A stretch of 64,000 nt of DNA from Neorhizobium galegae. Its GTDB lineage: Bacteria; Pseudomonadota; Alphaproteobacteria; Rhizobiales; Rhizobiaceae. The notes under the pieces were generated by a model, which was given only the letters and a program-made list of their open reading frames with translations, ran no database searches and was not told where the DNA came from. Shown here piece by piece: positions 36,806-45,552 of the stretch; position 1 is the first letter of the stretch; each line of letters starts with the position of its first letter. The translations under genes were made by a program, and so were the position numbers. The stretch lies in the NCBI RefSeq assembly GCF_017877055.1, contig NZ_JAGIPG010000001.1, positions 496,001-560,000 on the forward strand, written 5' to 3'.

Positions 36806-37008
36806 CGCCCGAAGCAAAGTCGCAGGCGATCGCCGCCGCGGTTATTCTCCTCGGCATCGGACTGGTGATCTATTTCCTGCCGACGATCGTGATGTGGATC
36901 GCCCAGTTTTCCCCGATGCTCGCCGTCGTCATCGGGTCGCTGCTGCTGCTCGGTTTCTTTGCCATTTTCTGGCTGCGGGCGCGCTATCAGCGCAATCGCG
37001 GCCGCTGA
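36802..37008 (+). CDS. Small two-TM membrane protein
   Basis: Protein of 68 aa with two hydrophobic stretches: about residues 9-30 (IAAAVILLGIGLVIYFLPTIV) and 38-59 (MLAVVIGSLLLLGFFAIFWLRA), followed by a basic tail RARYQRNRGR. It begins in the ATGA overlap with the GNAT stop at 36802-36805. The family is not recognised; coupling to GNAT and a normal inner-membrane topology (positive tail inside) support it as a real gene. Confidence 0.65.
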   Translation: MTPEAKSQAIAAAVILLGIGLVIYFLPTIVMWIAQFSPMLAVVIGSLLLLGFFAIFWLRARYQRNRGR

Positions 37009-37138
37009 CCGCTACTCTCGCGCCAATCCGGCCGCAGTCCTAAGGCGTAGCCGCCTAGCCGGAAGGCCGGGTTGCGCGTTGTTCCCGCCCCTGTAAGCTG
37101 CCTCCGGAGCCTAGTTTATAGGTCCTTGGGGTACTGCG

Positions 37139-38224
37139 ATGGCGGCGGGCGAAATCAGGTCGATGACGGGCATTCGCGGAGCGGCGGCCGTGTTCGTGAT
37201 GATCTACCATTTCGAACTCGACCGGGTTCCGTCGAACGGGGCGTTCTCGACTTTCCTCAATCACGGCTATCTGTCCGTCGACCTGTTCTTCATCTTGAGC
37301 GGCTTCGTCATGGCGCATGTCTACGGGCCGTCGTTCCTATCGGGCGCTTTCCGATTCGGCGATTTCCTGTGGCATCGCATCGCCCGGATTTATCCGCTCT
37401 ATCTCGCCGTGACGCTGGCGTTCATTGTGCTCGCTTTCGTCAAATCCTCCCGGGTGGATATCGGGCCGGACGTCTTTCTCTCGAATATGCTGATGCTGCA
37501 GGCGCTCGGCAACTGGCCGAGCATCGATCCGCCCGCCTGGTCGGTCAGCGCCGAAATGCTGGTCTACCTGCTGTTCCCGATGATCGGTCTTCTATGCCTG
37601 AAATCGAGCCGGACGGCGGCGCTTCTCCTCGGCATCGGAGCGCTCCTCGCGATCCTGATCCTGACGCTTGCCGCTTCGCTTCATTATATCGGGTCGACGA
37701 TTTCCAAGGGCCTGCTCGACCTGATCGCCGCGCCCTTCACGCTGATCCGCTGCCTTGCGGGCTTCACCCTCGGCCAGCTGGTCTGGCGGCTGCACAACGA
37801 CCCGGTCGCCGCATCCTTCGCCTCGCGAACCTCGATCCAGATCTGTGTCGGCCTTCTGGTGCTGGTGGCGCTTACCCAGACGGATTGGGATTTCCCGATC
37901 TATCTGCTGATCATCCTGCTGATCCTTTGCCTCAGCACCGACCGTGGTATGTTTTCCGGGTTTTTCGCCTCCCGGCCGCTCCATTTTCTTGGGGACATTT
38001 CCTTTGCCGTCTACCTCACCCATTACCGGGCACTCGGCGTCTGGGGCATGGTCGAGGGCAGGCTCGGCAATGCCGATTTCGTCATCCGCAACCTGGTCGC
38101 AACCGTGGTGACCAGCATGGTGGTCATCGCCGTATCCTGGCTGCTGCACGTCGCCATCGAGCGGCCTTGCCGGCAGTTGATACGCAAGGGCAGCGCGGCC
38201 TTCGCCAGGAGGCCCGCCGTTTGA
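37139..38224 (+). CDS. Acyltransferase 3 (OafA/YrhL family) membrane protein
   Basis: Integral membrane O-acyltransferase of 361 aa with about ten spans, moving acetyl or succinyl groups to surface polysaccharides or glycans. The family start is clear: RSMTGIRGAAAVFVMIYHFELDRV (conserved Arg-Gly and the catalytic His), then GYLSVDLFFILSGFVMAHVYG with the Asp-Leu-Phe-Phe-xx-SG motif. SVSAEMLVYLLFP (about 140) and LGDISFAVYLTHY (about 285) are further AT3 hallmarks. It has no neighbouring polysaccharide genes except a glycosyltransferase 2 kb away. Confidence 0.9.
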   Translation: MAAGEIRSMTGIRGAAAVFVMIYHFELDRVPSNGAFSTFLNHGYLSVDLFFILSGFVMAHVYGPSFLSGAFRFGDFLWHRIARIYPLYLAVTLAFIVLAFVKSSRVDIGPDVFLSNMLMLQALGNWPSIDPPAWSVSAEMLVYLLFPMIGLLCLKSSRTAALLLGIGALLAILILTLAASLHYIGSTISKGLLDLIAAPFTLIRCLAGFTLGQLVWRLHNDPVAASFASRTSIQICVGLLVLVALTQTDWDFPIYLLIILLILCLSTDRGMFSGFFASRPLHFLGDISFAVYLTHYRALGVWGMVEGRLGNADFVIRNLVATVVTSMVVIAVSWLLHVAIERPCRQLIRKGSAAFARRPAV

Positions 38225-38234
38225 CGAGCCGGCG

Positions 38235-39290
38235 TCAGGCCTGCAGTGCCGCGCCGAGCAGCGACAGCCCCACCAGCAGCACGAACAGCGCCCCGCCGAT
38301 CTCGATCGCATGGGTGATCCGTCGTCCCGCGCGCGAGCCGGGTCCGGCAATGCGGACCGCGAGGTCCTTGGCGGTAACGGCGAGCGTCGCGAGAATGGTG
38401 ACGGTGATCGCCGTGCCGATCGACATGGCGAGGACCGACAACACGCCGCCGAGATAGAGGCTGTTCAAAAGCGCGAAACTCATCACCAGGATAGCCCCGG
38501 AGCAGGGGCGCAGGCCGACGGCAACGATCGCCGACCAGGCCTCATGCAGGCTGAAATCCCTGGACTTCAGCAGGGCGGGATCAGGCATATGGCTGACGCC
38601 GCAAGTTTCGCAATAACCGCCGGTGCCCTGGTAGTCGTGGTCGTCGATCTCCACCGCCTGGAAATTGAGCCCGGTCGTGCCGCGCCCGTTACCGGCGGGG
38701 GCAGCCATGGGCATGCTGACGACGCGCATCCGGAGCGCCCGGATCTTCTTCACAAGCAGCCAGGCTCCGAAGAGGGCGACCATGGCGAAGCTGGCGATTT
38801 CCATTGCCTGGGTCGCCGCCGTCATGGTGATGCCTGAGCCGCGCAGCACGAGATAGGCCGCCCCCACGAGCAGCACCGCCACCACGCCCTGCAGCAGCGC
38901 GGAGATGAACGAAATGACGACGCCGCGCCGGAGTTCGATCTCGTTGGCGATCATGTAGGAGGAGATCACCGCCTTGCCGTGGCCGGGACCGGCAGCATGA
39001 AAGACGCCATAGGCGAACGACAGCCCGATCAGGCCGGACAAGGCCCAGGGATCCTCGCGCATCGCCTTCAGCGAACCGGTCAGCGCCCGGTAGAAGGACT
39101 GCTGATAAAAATTGATCCAGGCGAAAAACGGACCGAGCGGCCCGCTGACCGAGAAGGAAGGCTCGGCCGAACCGACGCCGAGCGGCGATTGCGCCTGCGC
39201 CGACCCCGCCATCACGATGCATGCCGCCGCGACGATGAGAAGGGCAGGGATCACGACCGAAGGGGAGAAGGCACGGCGCATCTTCAGCAT
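38235..39290 (-). CDS. Nickel/cobalt exporter (NicO/RcnA family)
   Basis: Inner-membrane protein of 351 aa with a signal-like first segment and six spans. NicO-family motifs are FAYGVFHAAGPGHGKAVISSYM (about residues 90-115) and VGLRPCSGAILVMSFALL (about 255-272). The middle cytoplasmic loop holds a His/Asp-rich stretch and a Cys pair (IDDHDYQGTGGYCETCGVSH), likely metal-binding. It overlaps the DUF1007 gene upstream by seven bases; DUF1007 periplasmic proteins are usual companions. The direction (efflux as in RcnA, or uptake) is not certain. Confidence 0.88.
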   Translation of the reverse strand: MLKMRRAFSPSVVIPALLIVAAACIVMAGSAQAQSPLGVGSAEPSFSVSGPLGPFFAWINFYQQSFYRALTGSLKAMREDPWALSGLIGLSFAYGVFHAAGPGHGKAVISSYMIANEIELRRGVVISFISALLQGVVAVLLVGAAYLVLRGSGITMTAATQAMEIASFAMVALFGAWLLVKKIRALRMRVVSMPMAAPAGNGRGTTGLNFQAVEIDDHDYQGTGGYCETCGVSHMPDPALLKSRDFSLHEAWSAIVAVGLRPCSGAILVMSFALLNSLYLGGVLSVLAMSIGTAITVTILATLAVTAKDLAVRIAGPGSRAGRRITHAIEIGGALFVLLVGLSLLGAALQA

Positions 39291-39928
39291 GTCAGTTCCA
39301 GTCGGGTGGCGAAGAGTTTCGACATGTCGGTGCCGGTCGGATCGTTAAAGAAGGCGTCCGTCAGCGTCGAGGTGTTCTGCGAGATCACGTCGTCGGGGTC
39401 GGGGCGCACCACCTTGTGCTGGCAATGCGAAAAACCGTCGCCCTTGACGATGAGGTCGCCATCGGTGGGGAAGTCGATCGAGGTGTACATGGAGGGGTCG
39501 TAGACGCCGAAGGTCAGCCGGCCCTTGAGCGGCACCGGCTTTTCGGGCTTGACCGCAAACAAGACCAGGAGCTGGTTGCCGTCGAGCGAGACGTGGATCA
39601 CGTCCGGCTTCTGCACCCCGACATTCGCGCCGTTCATCGTGATCGTCGTGAAATAGTGGTAGTCGCCGAGCGACTTGCGCATCACCTCGCCAAGCGCCGC
39701 GAGTTCCTTCGCGTCGAGCTTAAGATCGGTGTTCTTGTCGAAATCCAGCAGCACGCTCGATGAGAAGACCTCGTCGAACCGCCAGACATTGTGCAGTTCC
39801 GCGACATTGCCGTCGGTGCCGGCCACCACCTCGAGTCGGGCCTCGGCGAAGATGTGCGGATGGGCGACAGCGGGCAACGGAAGACAGGCCGCCGCCAGCG
39901 CGGCAATGGTCAAGACTCGATATCGCAT
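39284..39928 (-). CDS. DUF1007 periplasmic partner of the Ni/Co transporter
   Basis: Exported protein of 214 aa: signal peptide 1-22 (LPLPAVA cleaved before HPHIFAEARLE). The mature N-terminus His-Pro-His is a classic metal-binding end and typical of DUF1007. The domain continues with LHNVWRFDEVFSSSVLLDFDKNTD, an EF-like acidic stretch DKNTDLKLDAKEL, and the C-terminal GDGFSHCQHKVVRPDP. It is the first gene of a two-gene operon with the NicO-type transporter, overlapping it by seven bases. It probably delivers or senses Ni2+ or Co2+ in the periplasm. Confidence 0.88.
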   Translation of the reverse strand: MRYRVLTIAALAAACLPLPAVAHPHIFAEARLEVVAGTDGNVAELHNVWRFDEVFSSSVLLDFDKNTDLKLDAKELAALGEVMRKSLGDYHYFTTITMNGANVGVQKPDVIHVSLDGNQLLVLFAVKPEKPVPLKGRLTFGVYDPSMYTSIDFPTDGDLIVKGDGFSHCQHKVVRPDPDDVISQNTSTLTDAFFNDPTGTDMSKLFATRLELTC

Positions 39929-40020
39929 TCGCCCTTTGGCTCCCGGTTCGTCCGCCCCTTGCAGTGCAGCGCAAATGAGACGGAATTTCGACTCGAACCG
40001 GACCCATGTCCAGCCCTGGT

Positions 40021-41196
40021 CTAGTGCCGGGTGAGATTTTCGAGATGCTCCATGCGTTTGCGGAACTGGCTCTCGAAATCCCAGCCCTGGGCGAACCGAA
40101 GCGCGTTCTCGCCGCACTCCAGGATGGGCGAGCGGTCCTTGTCGAGGGCGGCCAACCGATCGGCCATCGCCCTGATGTCGCCGAGCGGGGTGACCCAGCC
40201 GGCTTTCGATTCGGCCATCAGCGCCGACCACATCCTGTTGTCGTAACCGGCGATCGGAACGCCACAGCCCATCGTCTCGATATAGGTGCAGGAGGGATCC
40301 GACTGTCTGTGGCAGCTGAGGAAGATATCCGCATGGTTGCGCGTCAGCGGCACGAGTTCCTGCTCGAAATCGACCGGACCCTTGAGGAAGACGCAGTCGT
40401 GAAGCCAGTGCCTGCGGATCTCCGCGGCGATCGCACCGGAAAGGCTTCCCTCGCCGTAGATCGTCAGGGTGAAATCCACGCCCCGTTCGTCAAGCAGCCT
40501 GGCGATCGGGACGAGGTCCTGGACGCCCTTCATCGGCTCGATCCGCCCGGAGTGGATGAGCCGCAGCGGTTCGCCGCCAAGCAAGTATCGCCTGCGGGCG
40601 CTCATCTCCTGCGGGGTTGCAAACATCGACGGTTTCATGCGGTTGTCGAGATAGAGGAGCTGGCTGCCACCCATGTTGCGGTAGGCCGTATGGGCAGGGT
40701 AACCGTTCGCCTGGATGCCGTGGGCGGCGCGAAACGCGCGCTTGCGCTTGTATTCCTGCATCACCGTCCAGGCCATGCTGTAGATCTTTCGCGGCAGGCT
40801 GCGGGTGTCGTCGAGCGAGATGATCTGCAGCCGGGTCTGGTGGGTGTATTCGATCGAGTAGACGACAGCGCTCTTCGCCTGCCGGATCACCTGCGGCGGC
40901 AAAAGGTCGAGGTAGGAATCCCCCGACAGCAGCGCGAGGTCGAAATCGGCGAGATGGCCCACCGACACCCGTTCCTCCGGCTCCAGGATACATACTCGGA
41001 AATCGAGTTCGCCGATGTCGTAGCGGTCTCCGAAGGGTATGTCGGTTGCGCCGCGGCGAATGAAGCAGGTGACCGGCCCCGACCAGTGCTGCACATGCAG
41101 GGCCATGCCGGAGACGAATTTCTTGTCGAGCATCAGCTTGCCGTTCGCGGCCTCGATCACCGGTGCCGACACGAATATAGCCAGGCTTTTCTGCAT
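40021..41196 (-). CDS. Glycosyltransferase family 1/4 (GT-B)
   Basis: GT-B fold glycosyltransferase of 391 aa. The C-terminal Glycos_transf_1 domain (about residues 210-370) shows LRLIHSGRIEPMKGVQDLVPIARLL, FTLTIYGEGSL and DIFLSCHRQSDPSCTYIETMGCGVPIAGY, with the E-x7-E-type nucleotide-sugar region (SCTYIETMGCG). The N-terminal half is an acceptor-binding domain with no signal peptide. The start at 41194-41196 has GGAGG ten bases upstream; a longer frame exists but lacks a ribosome site. It is isolated, so the glycan made is unknown. It shares only a convergent boundary with neighbours. Confidence 0.9.
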   Translation of the reverse strand: MQKSLAIFVSAPVIEAANGKLMLDKKFVSGMALHVQHWSGPVTCFIRRGATDIPFGDRYDIGELDFRVCILEPEERVSVGHLADFDLALLSGDSYLDLLPPQVIRQAKSAVVYSIEYTHQTRLQIISLDDTRSLPRKIYSMAWTVMQEYKRKRAFRAAHGIQANGYPAHTAYRNMGGSQLLYLDNRMKPSMFATPQEMSARRRYLLGGEPLRLIHSGRIEPMKGVQDLVPIARLLDERGVDFTLTIYGEGSLSGAIAAEIRRHWLHDCVFLKGPVDFEQELVPLTRNHADIFLSCHRQSDPSCTYIETMGCGVPIAGYDNRMWSALMAESKAGWVTPLGDIRAMADRLAALDKDRSPILECGENALRFAQGWDFESQFRKRMEHLENLTRH

Positions 41197-41354
41197 GGAT
41201 ATCCATCCTCCGCGATGCCGAGACTTTCGCGCGCCGAGCCGCACTATGCTGATCGAAGCCAAGTTCAAGCAAGCCGGCCAATAGGTCGACTTGCCGCGGA
41301 GGCGTTACCTCATTCGCCTTAGGGGGGCGGCGCGGCGCCGGGGGCTTTCGGGGT

Positions 41355-42248
41355 TCAATGCTGGCGGCGGAACCAGGTGGAGAGGAAGTCGACGAAGCTC
41401 CTGACCTTGGCCGGCAGGTAGCGGCGATGCGGATAGACCGCATAAATGCCGCGGTCCTTGGCGATATAGTCGTCGAACAGCGTCACCAGTTCGCCCGACT
41501 GGATCGAGGCATTGGCGATGAAATCCGGGATGATCGCGACGCCGAGCCCCGCGCGGGCGGCACGCAGCGTCGCCTGCGGGCTGTTGATCTCGACCGGGCC
41601 GCTGACGGCGACCGAAATGGTCGAGCCGTCCTTGTCGGTGAAGCGCACATTGTTGTGCCAGCGGGAATTGGTGTCGATGATGAAGGGGACGCGGTTCAAG
41701 TCCTGCGGATGTTCGAGCGGACCGTATTTCGCGACGAAATCGGCGGTCGCCACCGTATAGACCCGGAAGTCGGAGAGTTTTCGCGCGATCAGCCCGGAAT
41801 CCTCGAGCTTGGTGATGCGAATCGCCAGGTCGAAATTCTCCTCGATCAAGTCGACGAAGCGGTCCTCGGCGACGATTTCCAGCGACACTTCCGTGTGGCT
41901 CTTGGCGAAATCGATCAGCGACTGACCGACTTCCGCATCGACGAAGGTGCGGGGCACGGAAACGCGCAGGCGTCCCTTCAGGTCGGCATTGTTCTCGCGC
42001 ACCAGGTCGGCGAGATTGTCGATCTCTTTCAGGATGTCGGCCGCGGTCCGGTAATAGGTGTGGCCGGCCTCGGTCATCGAGAACTGGCGGGTGGTGCGGT
42101 TGAGCAGCAGAGCGCCCAGATCGTCCTCCAGCTCGCGCACATATTTCGAGAGCAAGGCCTTTGACCGTCCGGTCCGTCGGGCTGCGGCCGAAAAGCCTTC
42201 TGCTTCAACCACATCGATGAAGGCCCGCATGCGCGTTAGAGTATCCAA
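41355..42248 (-). CDS. LysR family transcriptional regulator
   Basis: Regulator of 297 aa. The HTH is at about residues 3-62 (MRAFIDVVEAEGFSAAARRT, then KALLSKYVRELEDDLGALLLNRTTR), followed by a LysR substrate-binding domain of the CrgA-like (PBP2_CrgA) group (about 88-290). A TTG start at 42246-42248 with AGGGG at seven bases is used because it keeps the typical MDTLTRMRAF N-terminus; an ATG six codons later is the alternative. It is divergent from the ornithine decarboxylase gene with 529 bases between, so control of that gene is possible but unproven. Confidence 0.9.
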   Translation of the reverse strand: MDTLTRMRAFIDVVEAEGFSAAARRTGRSKALLSKYVRELEDDLGALLLNRTTRQFSMTEAGHTYYRTAADILKEIDNLADLVRENNADLKGRLRVSVPRTFVDAEVGQSLIDFAKSHTEVSLEIVAEDRFVDLIEENFDLAIRITKLEDSGLIARKLSDFRVYTVATADFVAKYGPLEHPQDLNRVPFIIDTNSRWHNNVRFTDKDGSTISVAVSGPVEINSPQATLRAARAGLGVAIIPDFIANASIQSGELVTLFDDYIAKDRGIYAVYPHRRYLPAKVRSFVDFLSTWFRRQH

Positions 42249-42299
42249 ATGTCGCCCCTTTTGGTCTGGTCGATCCTAGTTGGGATTTTGCACGGAATT

Positions 42300-42777
42300 G
42301 TGCAATGCGAATTTTCGGCGAGGGGCAAAAAAACTCTTGATTATGACTGCGAATATTCTTATCTCCCGGGCTGCCCAAAGTCGCACGTGCCTGTGGGTGT
42401 CCGCCGACCCTCGATTAGGTGAGGTCATCGGTAAGGTACCTGGAACTAACCCCTCCAGTCGCTATTCCGGCCAACCGGGAAATGCGAGGACATCTTGAAG
42501 CAACGACGGTGCGGGCCTTTCTGGTCTCTGCAGGCTTTCCATCAGCCTGCAATACTGAAGAGGCACACCATCATTGCCGGAAGTGCGGTAGGGACCACCC
42601 TCCAATCCAAGGCAGACAAAGCCGGATCGATGCTCATGGCAGGGCGTTGATCCACATATCGCCGTTTGAGCGTGTCAAGGAACCAGTGTCTCCACCGACT
42701 GGGTCCGGTCGCATTCTCATCCGTCCTTTGTCCTCCGGTTCGCAGCCGGAGCTTTGAGATTTTGAAGGGACTGACCG
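42300..42777 (+). ncRNA. Long structured leader of the ornithine decarboxylase gene (speF-leader candidate)
   Basis: No convincing gene occupies this ~480-base stretch. It holds a perfect 7-bp hairpin (GCAGGCT and AGCCTGC, 42530-42550) and a CTCCGG/CCGGAG hairpin (42733-42751) followed by CTTTGAGATTTTG, 26 bases before the decarboxylase ATG, which would hide or free the ribosome site. A leader RNA family called speF is known upstream of ornithine decarboxylase in alphaproteobacteria; position and length agree, but I cannot match its consensus from memory. Exact ends are not determined. Short AUG-started frames inside (for example at 42343) may be leader peptides. Confidence 0.45.
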
Positions 42778-43911
42778 ATGACCACTGCTCGTATCCTTGA
42801 CTTCATCAAGACCCAGCGTCCCGAAGGACCGTTTCTTGTTGTCGATCTCGATGTCGTGCGCGACAATTTCAACGCCTTCCGTCATGCCCTGCCGGACAGC
42901 GCGATCTATTACGCGGTCAAGGCCAACCCGGAACCGGCAATCCTGAAGCTGCTCGCTTCGATGGGTTCCAACTTCGACTGCGCCTCGGTTGCCGAAATCC
43001 AGATGGCACTCGACGCCGGCGCTTCCGCCGACCGCATCTCCTTCGGCAACACGATCAAGAAGGAACGCGACATCGCTCGCGCCTTCGCGCTCGGCGTCGG
43101 CCTTTATGCCGTCGACAGCCATGAGGAAGTCGAGAAGATTTCCCGTGCCGCTCCCGGCGCGAAGGTATTCTGCCGTGTGCTGACCGATGGCGAAGGCGCC
43201 GAATGGCCGCTGTCGCGCAAGTTCGGCTGCGTCCCGCAGATGGCCGTCGACGTGCTCGTCTACGCACACCAGATGGGCCTCGAGTCCTATGGCGTGTCCT
43301 TCCATGTCGGTTCGCAGATGACCAAGGTCGATGCCTGGGATGCGGCTCTTGCCGATGCCAAGCGCGTCTTCGGCCAGCTCGCCAAGCAGGGCATCGTGCT
43401 GCAGATGGTCAACATGGGCGGTGGTTTTCCGACCAAGTACCTGCGCGACGTGCCGAAGGCCGAAGAATACGGCAAGGCGATCTTCGCTTCGCTGCGCAAG
43501 CATTTCGGCAACAACCTGCCGAAGACGATCATCGAGCCGGGTCGCGGCATGGTCGGCAATGCGGGCGTCATCAAGGCGGAAGTCGTCCTCGTGTCGAAGA
43601 AGTCGGACAACGACAATCACCGATGGGTCTTCCTCGACATCGGCAAGTTCGGCGGTCTCGCCGAAACCATGGACGAGGCCATCCGCTACCCGATCCGCAC
43701 CGAGCGCGATGGCGACGAGATGGAACCCTGCGTTCTCGCCGGCCCGACCTGCGACAGCGCCGACGTGATGTACGAAAAGAACATGTATCCGCTGCCGGTG
43801 ACGCTCACGATCGGCGACGAGGTTCTGATCGAAGGCACGGGCGCCTATACGACGACCTACTCGGCCGTCGCCTTCAACGGTTTCGACCCCCTGAAGGCCT
43901 ACGTCATCTAA
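42778..43911 (+). CDS. Ornithine (or lysine/ornithine) decarboxylase, alanine-racemase fold
   Basis: PLP-dependent decarboxylase of 377 aa (fold type III, eukaryotic-like ODC) that makes putrescine from ornithine, the start of homospermidine and spermidine synthesis in rhizobia. The PLP Lys is in AIYYAVKANPEP (about residue 49). The glycine-rich phosphate loop is MVNMGGGFPTKY (about 220), and IEPGRGMVGNAG (about 260) and GPTCDSADVMY (about 325, catalytic Cys at the dimer interface) are typical. GAAGGGA precedes the ATG. The long upstream leader suggests RNA-level feedback by polyamines or ornithine. Confidence 0.93.
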   Translation: MTTARILDFIKTQRPEGPFLVVDLDVVRDNFNAFRHALPDSAIYYAVKANPEPAILKLLASMGSNFDCASVAEIQMALDAGASADRISFGNTIKKERDIARAFALGVGLYAVDSHEEVEKISRAAPGAKVFCRVLTDGEGAEWPLSRKFGCVPQMAVDVLVYAHQMGLESYGVSFHVGSQMTKVDAWDAALADAKRVFGQLAKQGIVLQMVNMGGGFPTKYLRDVPKAEEYGKAIFASLRKHFGNNLPKTIIEPGRGMVGNAGVIKAEVVLVSKKSDNDNHRWVFLDIGKFGGLAETMDEAIRYPIRTERDGDEMEPCVLAGPTCDSADVMYEKNMYPLPVTLTIGDEVLIEGTGAYTTTYSAVAFNGFDPLKAYVI

Positions 43912-43925
43912 GGCGTGTCACTTCC

Positions 43926-43952
43926 GCCGGCCCCGTAACCAGCCGGGGCGGC
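43926..43952 (+). terminator. GC hairpin after the decarboxylase gene
   Basis: GCC-GG-CCCCG pairs with CGGGG-C-GGC around an 8-base loop, 15 bases past the stop. No T-run follows, so read-through to the GNAT gene 58 bases further on is likely. Confidence 0.4.
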
Positions 43953-44009
43953 AAATTCACAATTCCTCTTCATCGCCGCTCATAACGGTATTGGGTACGG
44001 GAGGCCACG

Positions 44010-44579
44010 ATGGCCGCTGTTCTTGATTCTGTACGCGCATTCTTTGCGCCTAACTCCACTTTCACCATCGACGCCGAAACGCCGGCCGACGTGGTCGCCC
44101 GCGAAACCCTGCTCGACCGCGCCATGGGCCCGGATCGCCGCAAGAAGTCTTCGGAAAAGATCCGCCGCAACCGCGTGCCGGCCGAAGGCCTTGCGATCGT
44201 TGCGCGCGACGGCGCCGGCCATGTGATCGGCACCGTGCGCCTGTGGAACGTCGAAGCCGGCATCGCGCCCGAAGGTCAGCCGCTCGACGCGCTGCTGCTT
44301 GGCCCGCTTGCGGTCGATTCCGCCCAGGAAGGCCGGGGCATCGGCGCCGCCCTGATGCGCGCGGCGATCGCCGAGGCCCACAAGCGTGGCCATGGCGCGA
44401 TCCTGCTTGTCGGTGACGCGGCCTATTATGAACGGTTCGGCTTCTTTGCCGACAAGACCCGGCATCTCGTCATGCCCGGCCCCTTCGAGCGTTCGCGTTT
44501 CCTGGCGCTCGAACTCAAGGCTGGCTGGCTGGAAGGTGCCGCTGGCATGATCGTCGCCAACGGGCGCAAGCTGGCCTGA
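44010..44579 (+). CDS. GNAT family N-acetyltransferase
   Basis: Acetyl-CoA transferase of 189 aa, Acetyltransf_1 type. Acetyl-CoA binding motif A is LGPLAVDSAQEGRGIGAALMRAAIAEAHKRGHGAILLVGDAAYYERFGF (starting near residue 93), with the Q/RxxGxG/A pattern EGRGIGAAL. This matches the COG3153 type found next to ornithine decarboxylase in rhizobia, so a role with polyamines or related amines is possible but inferred from position only. The gene follows the decarboxylase by 98 bases in the same direction and ends at a strong terminator. Confidence 0.9.
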   Translation: MAAVLDSVRAFFAPNSTFTIDAETPADVVARETLLDRAMGPDRRKKSSEKIRRNRVPAEGLAIVARDGAGHVIGTVRLWNVEAGIAPEGQPLDALLLGPLAVDSAQEGRGIGAALMRAAIAEAHKRGHGAILLVGDAAYYERFGFFADKTRHLVMPGPFERSRFLALELKAGWLEGAAGMIVANGRKLA

Positions 44580-44646
44580 CAAAGGTCGGGTTTTCGACTG
44601 AAGGCATTCAGCACTCAAGGCCTCGCGCCCCGACGATCTGCCTGAA

Positions 44647-44704
44647 CCCCGTCTCCCCGGTGGGACGTTCCCGTTGGAACGTCCTGAAGGGGGGCGGGGT
44701 TTTT
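44647..44704 (+). terminator. Strong Rho-independent terminator after the GNAT gene
   Basis: An inner perfect stem (GGACGTTCC and GGAACGTCC, 4-base loop) is extended by a G/C-rich outer stem (CCCCG..CTCCCC with GGGGGGCGGGG) and followed by five T residues. It ends the decarboxylase-GNAT unit. Confidence 0.85.
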
Positions 44705-44756
44705 CGTGCGACAAATTCTCCCATTCGGGCTGCAGCCGCGCATCCGGCGGTCGCGG

Positions 44757-44770
44757 TTGATCCTGATCAA
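44757..44770. promoter_or_regulatory. Perfect FNR/FixK box TTGATCCTGATCAA upstream of ompW
   Basis: The sequence fits the consensus TTGAT-N4-ATCAA exactly. It is centred about 73 bases before the ompW ATG, a good place for an activator site. In enterobacteria ompW is oxygen-regulated by FNR; rhizobia use FixK or FnrN with the same box. No other gene starts downstream. Confidence 0.8.
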
Positions 44771-44836
44771 TCCGACTCTCGATGATCGCTCCTAAGCCTC
44801 TCCCTGCAAGATCAAACGCAAGCAGGAGAGCTTAAC

Positions 44837-45526
44837 ATGAACACGAACGGGGTATGGCATCTGAGATGGATCGCGGGCGCGGGTGCGGCTTTTTTCGCAT
44901 TCGGGGCAGCGGCGGCGGATCTGACGCCCGTTTCCGTTGCCCCTCCGGCGGAGGAGCCGGCGGCGGCATCGAGCCCCTGGCAGATCCGCGTGCGCGGCTT
45001 GGGCGTCATCACTGAGAATCGCGGCTCGGTCGCCGGCGTGCCGGGTTCGGATCTGTCCTATTCCGACTCGGTCATCCCCGAGCTCGATATCAGCTACTTC
45101 TTCACCGACAATATCGCCGCCGAACTTATTCTCGGCACGACCTTCGCGAATATTAAGGAAGACGGTGCCGTCGGCGTGCCGGTCGGTCGCGCCTGGCTTC
45201 TGCCGCCGACGCTGACGCTGCAATACCACTTTACCGATTTCGGCGCGTTCAAGCCCTATGTCGGTGCCGGCGTCAATTATTCGCTCTTCTACAACCAGTC
45301 GGAAAAGCCGGGTTTTCATAATCTCGACGTCGAGAACAATGTCGGCGCGGCCCTGCAGGTCGGCTTCGACTACATGATCGACCAGCACTGGGGCGTGAAC
45401 TTCGACGTGAAGAAAATCTTCCTCGAAACCAAATGGAAGGCCGATCACGACGTGCTCGGGCCGTTGAGCGGCAAGGCGAAGATCAATCCCTGGCTGATCG
45501 GGGCAGGCGTCACCTACCGCTTCTAG
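44837..45526 (+). CDS. ompW: OmpW family outer membrane protein
   Basis: Eight-stranded outer-membrane beta-barrel of 229 aa. Signal peptide 1-27 (AFFAFGAAAA cleaved before DLTPVSV). The mature part has alternating strands (WQIRVRGLGVITENRG, SVIPELDISYFFTDNIAAELIL, LPPTLTLQYHFTDFGAFKPYVGAGVNYSLFY, NPWLIGAGVTYRF) and ends in Phe, the BAM signal. OmpW forms a narrow hydrophobic channel and is linked to stress and hydrophobic-compound passage. AGGAGAG precedes the ATG. It is a single-gene unit with an FNR/FixK box upstream and a terminator downstream. Confidence 0.93.
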   Translation: MNTNGVWHLRWIAGAGAAFFAFGAAAADLTPVSVAPPAEEPAAASSPWQIRVRGLGVITENRGSVAGVPGSDLSYSDSVIPELDISYFFTDNIAAELILGTTFANIKEDGAVGVPVGRAWLLPPTLTLQYHFTDFGAFKPYVGAGVNYSLFYNQSEKPGFHNLDVENNVGAALQVGFDYMIDQHWGVNFDVKKIFLETKWKADHDVLGPLSGKAKINPWLIGAGVTYRF

Positions 45527-45552
45527 AAAAACAACAAGGGCGGCAGGGGCAG

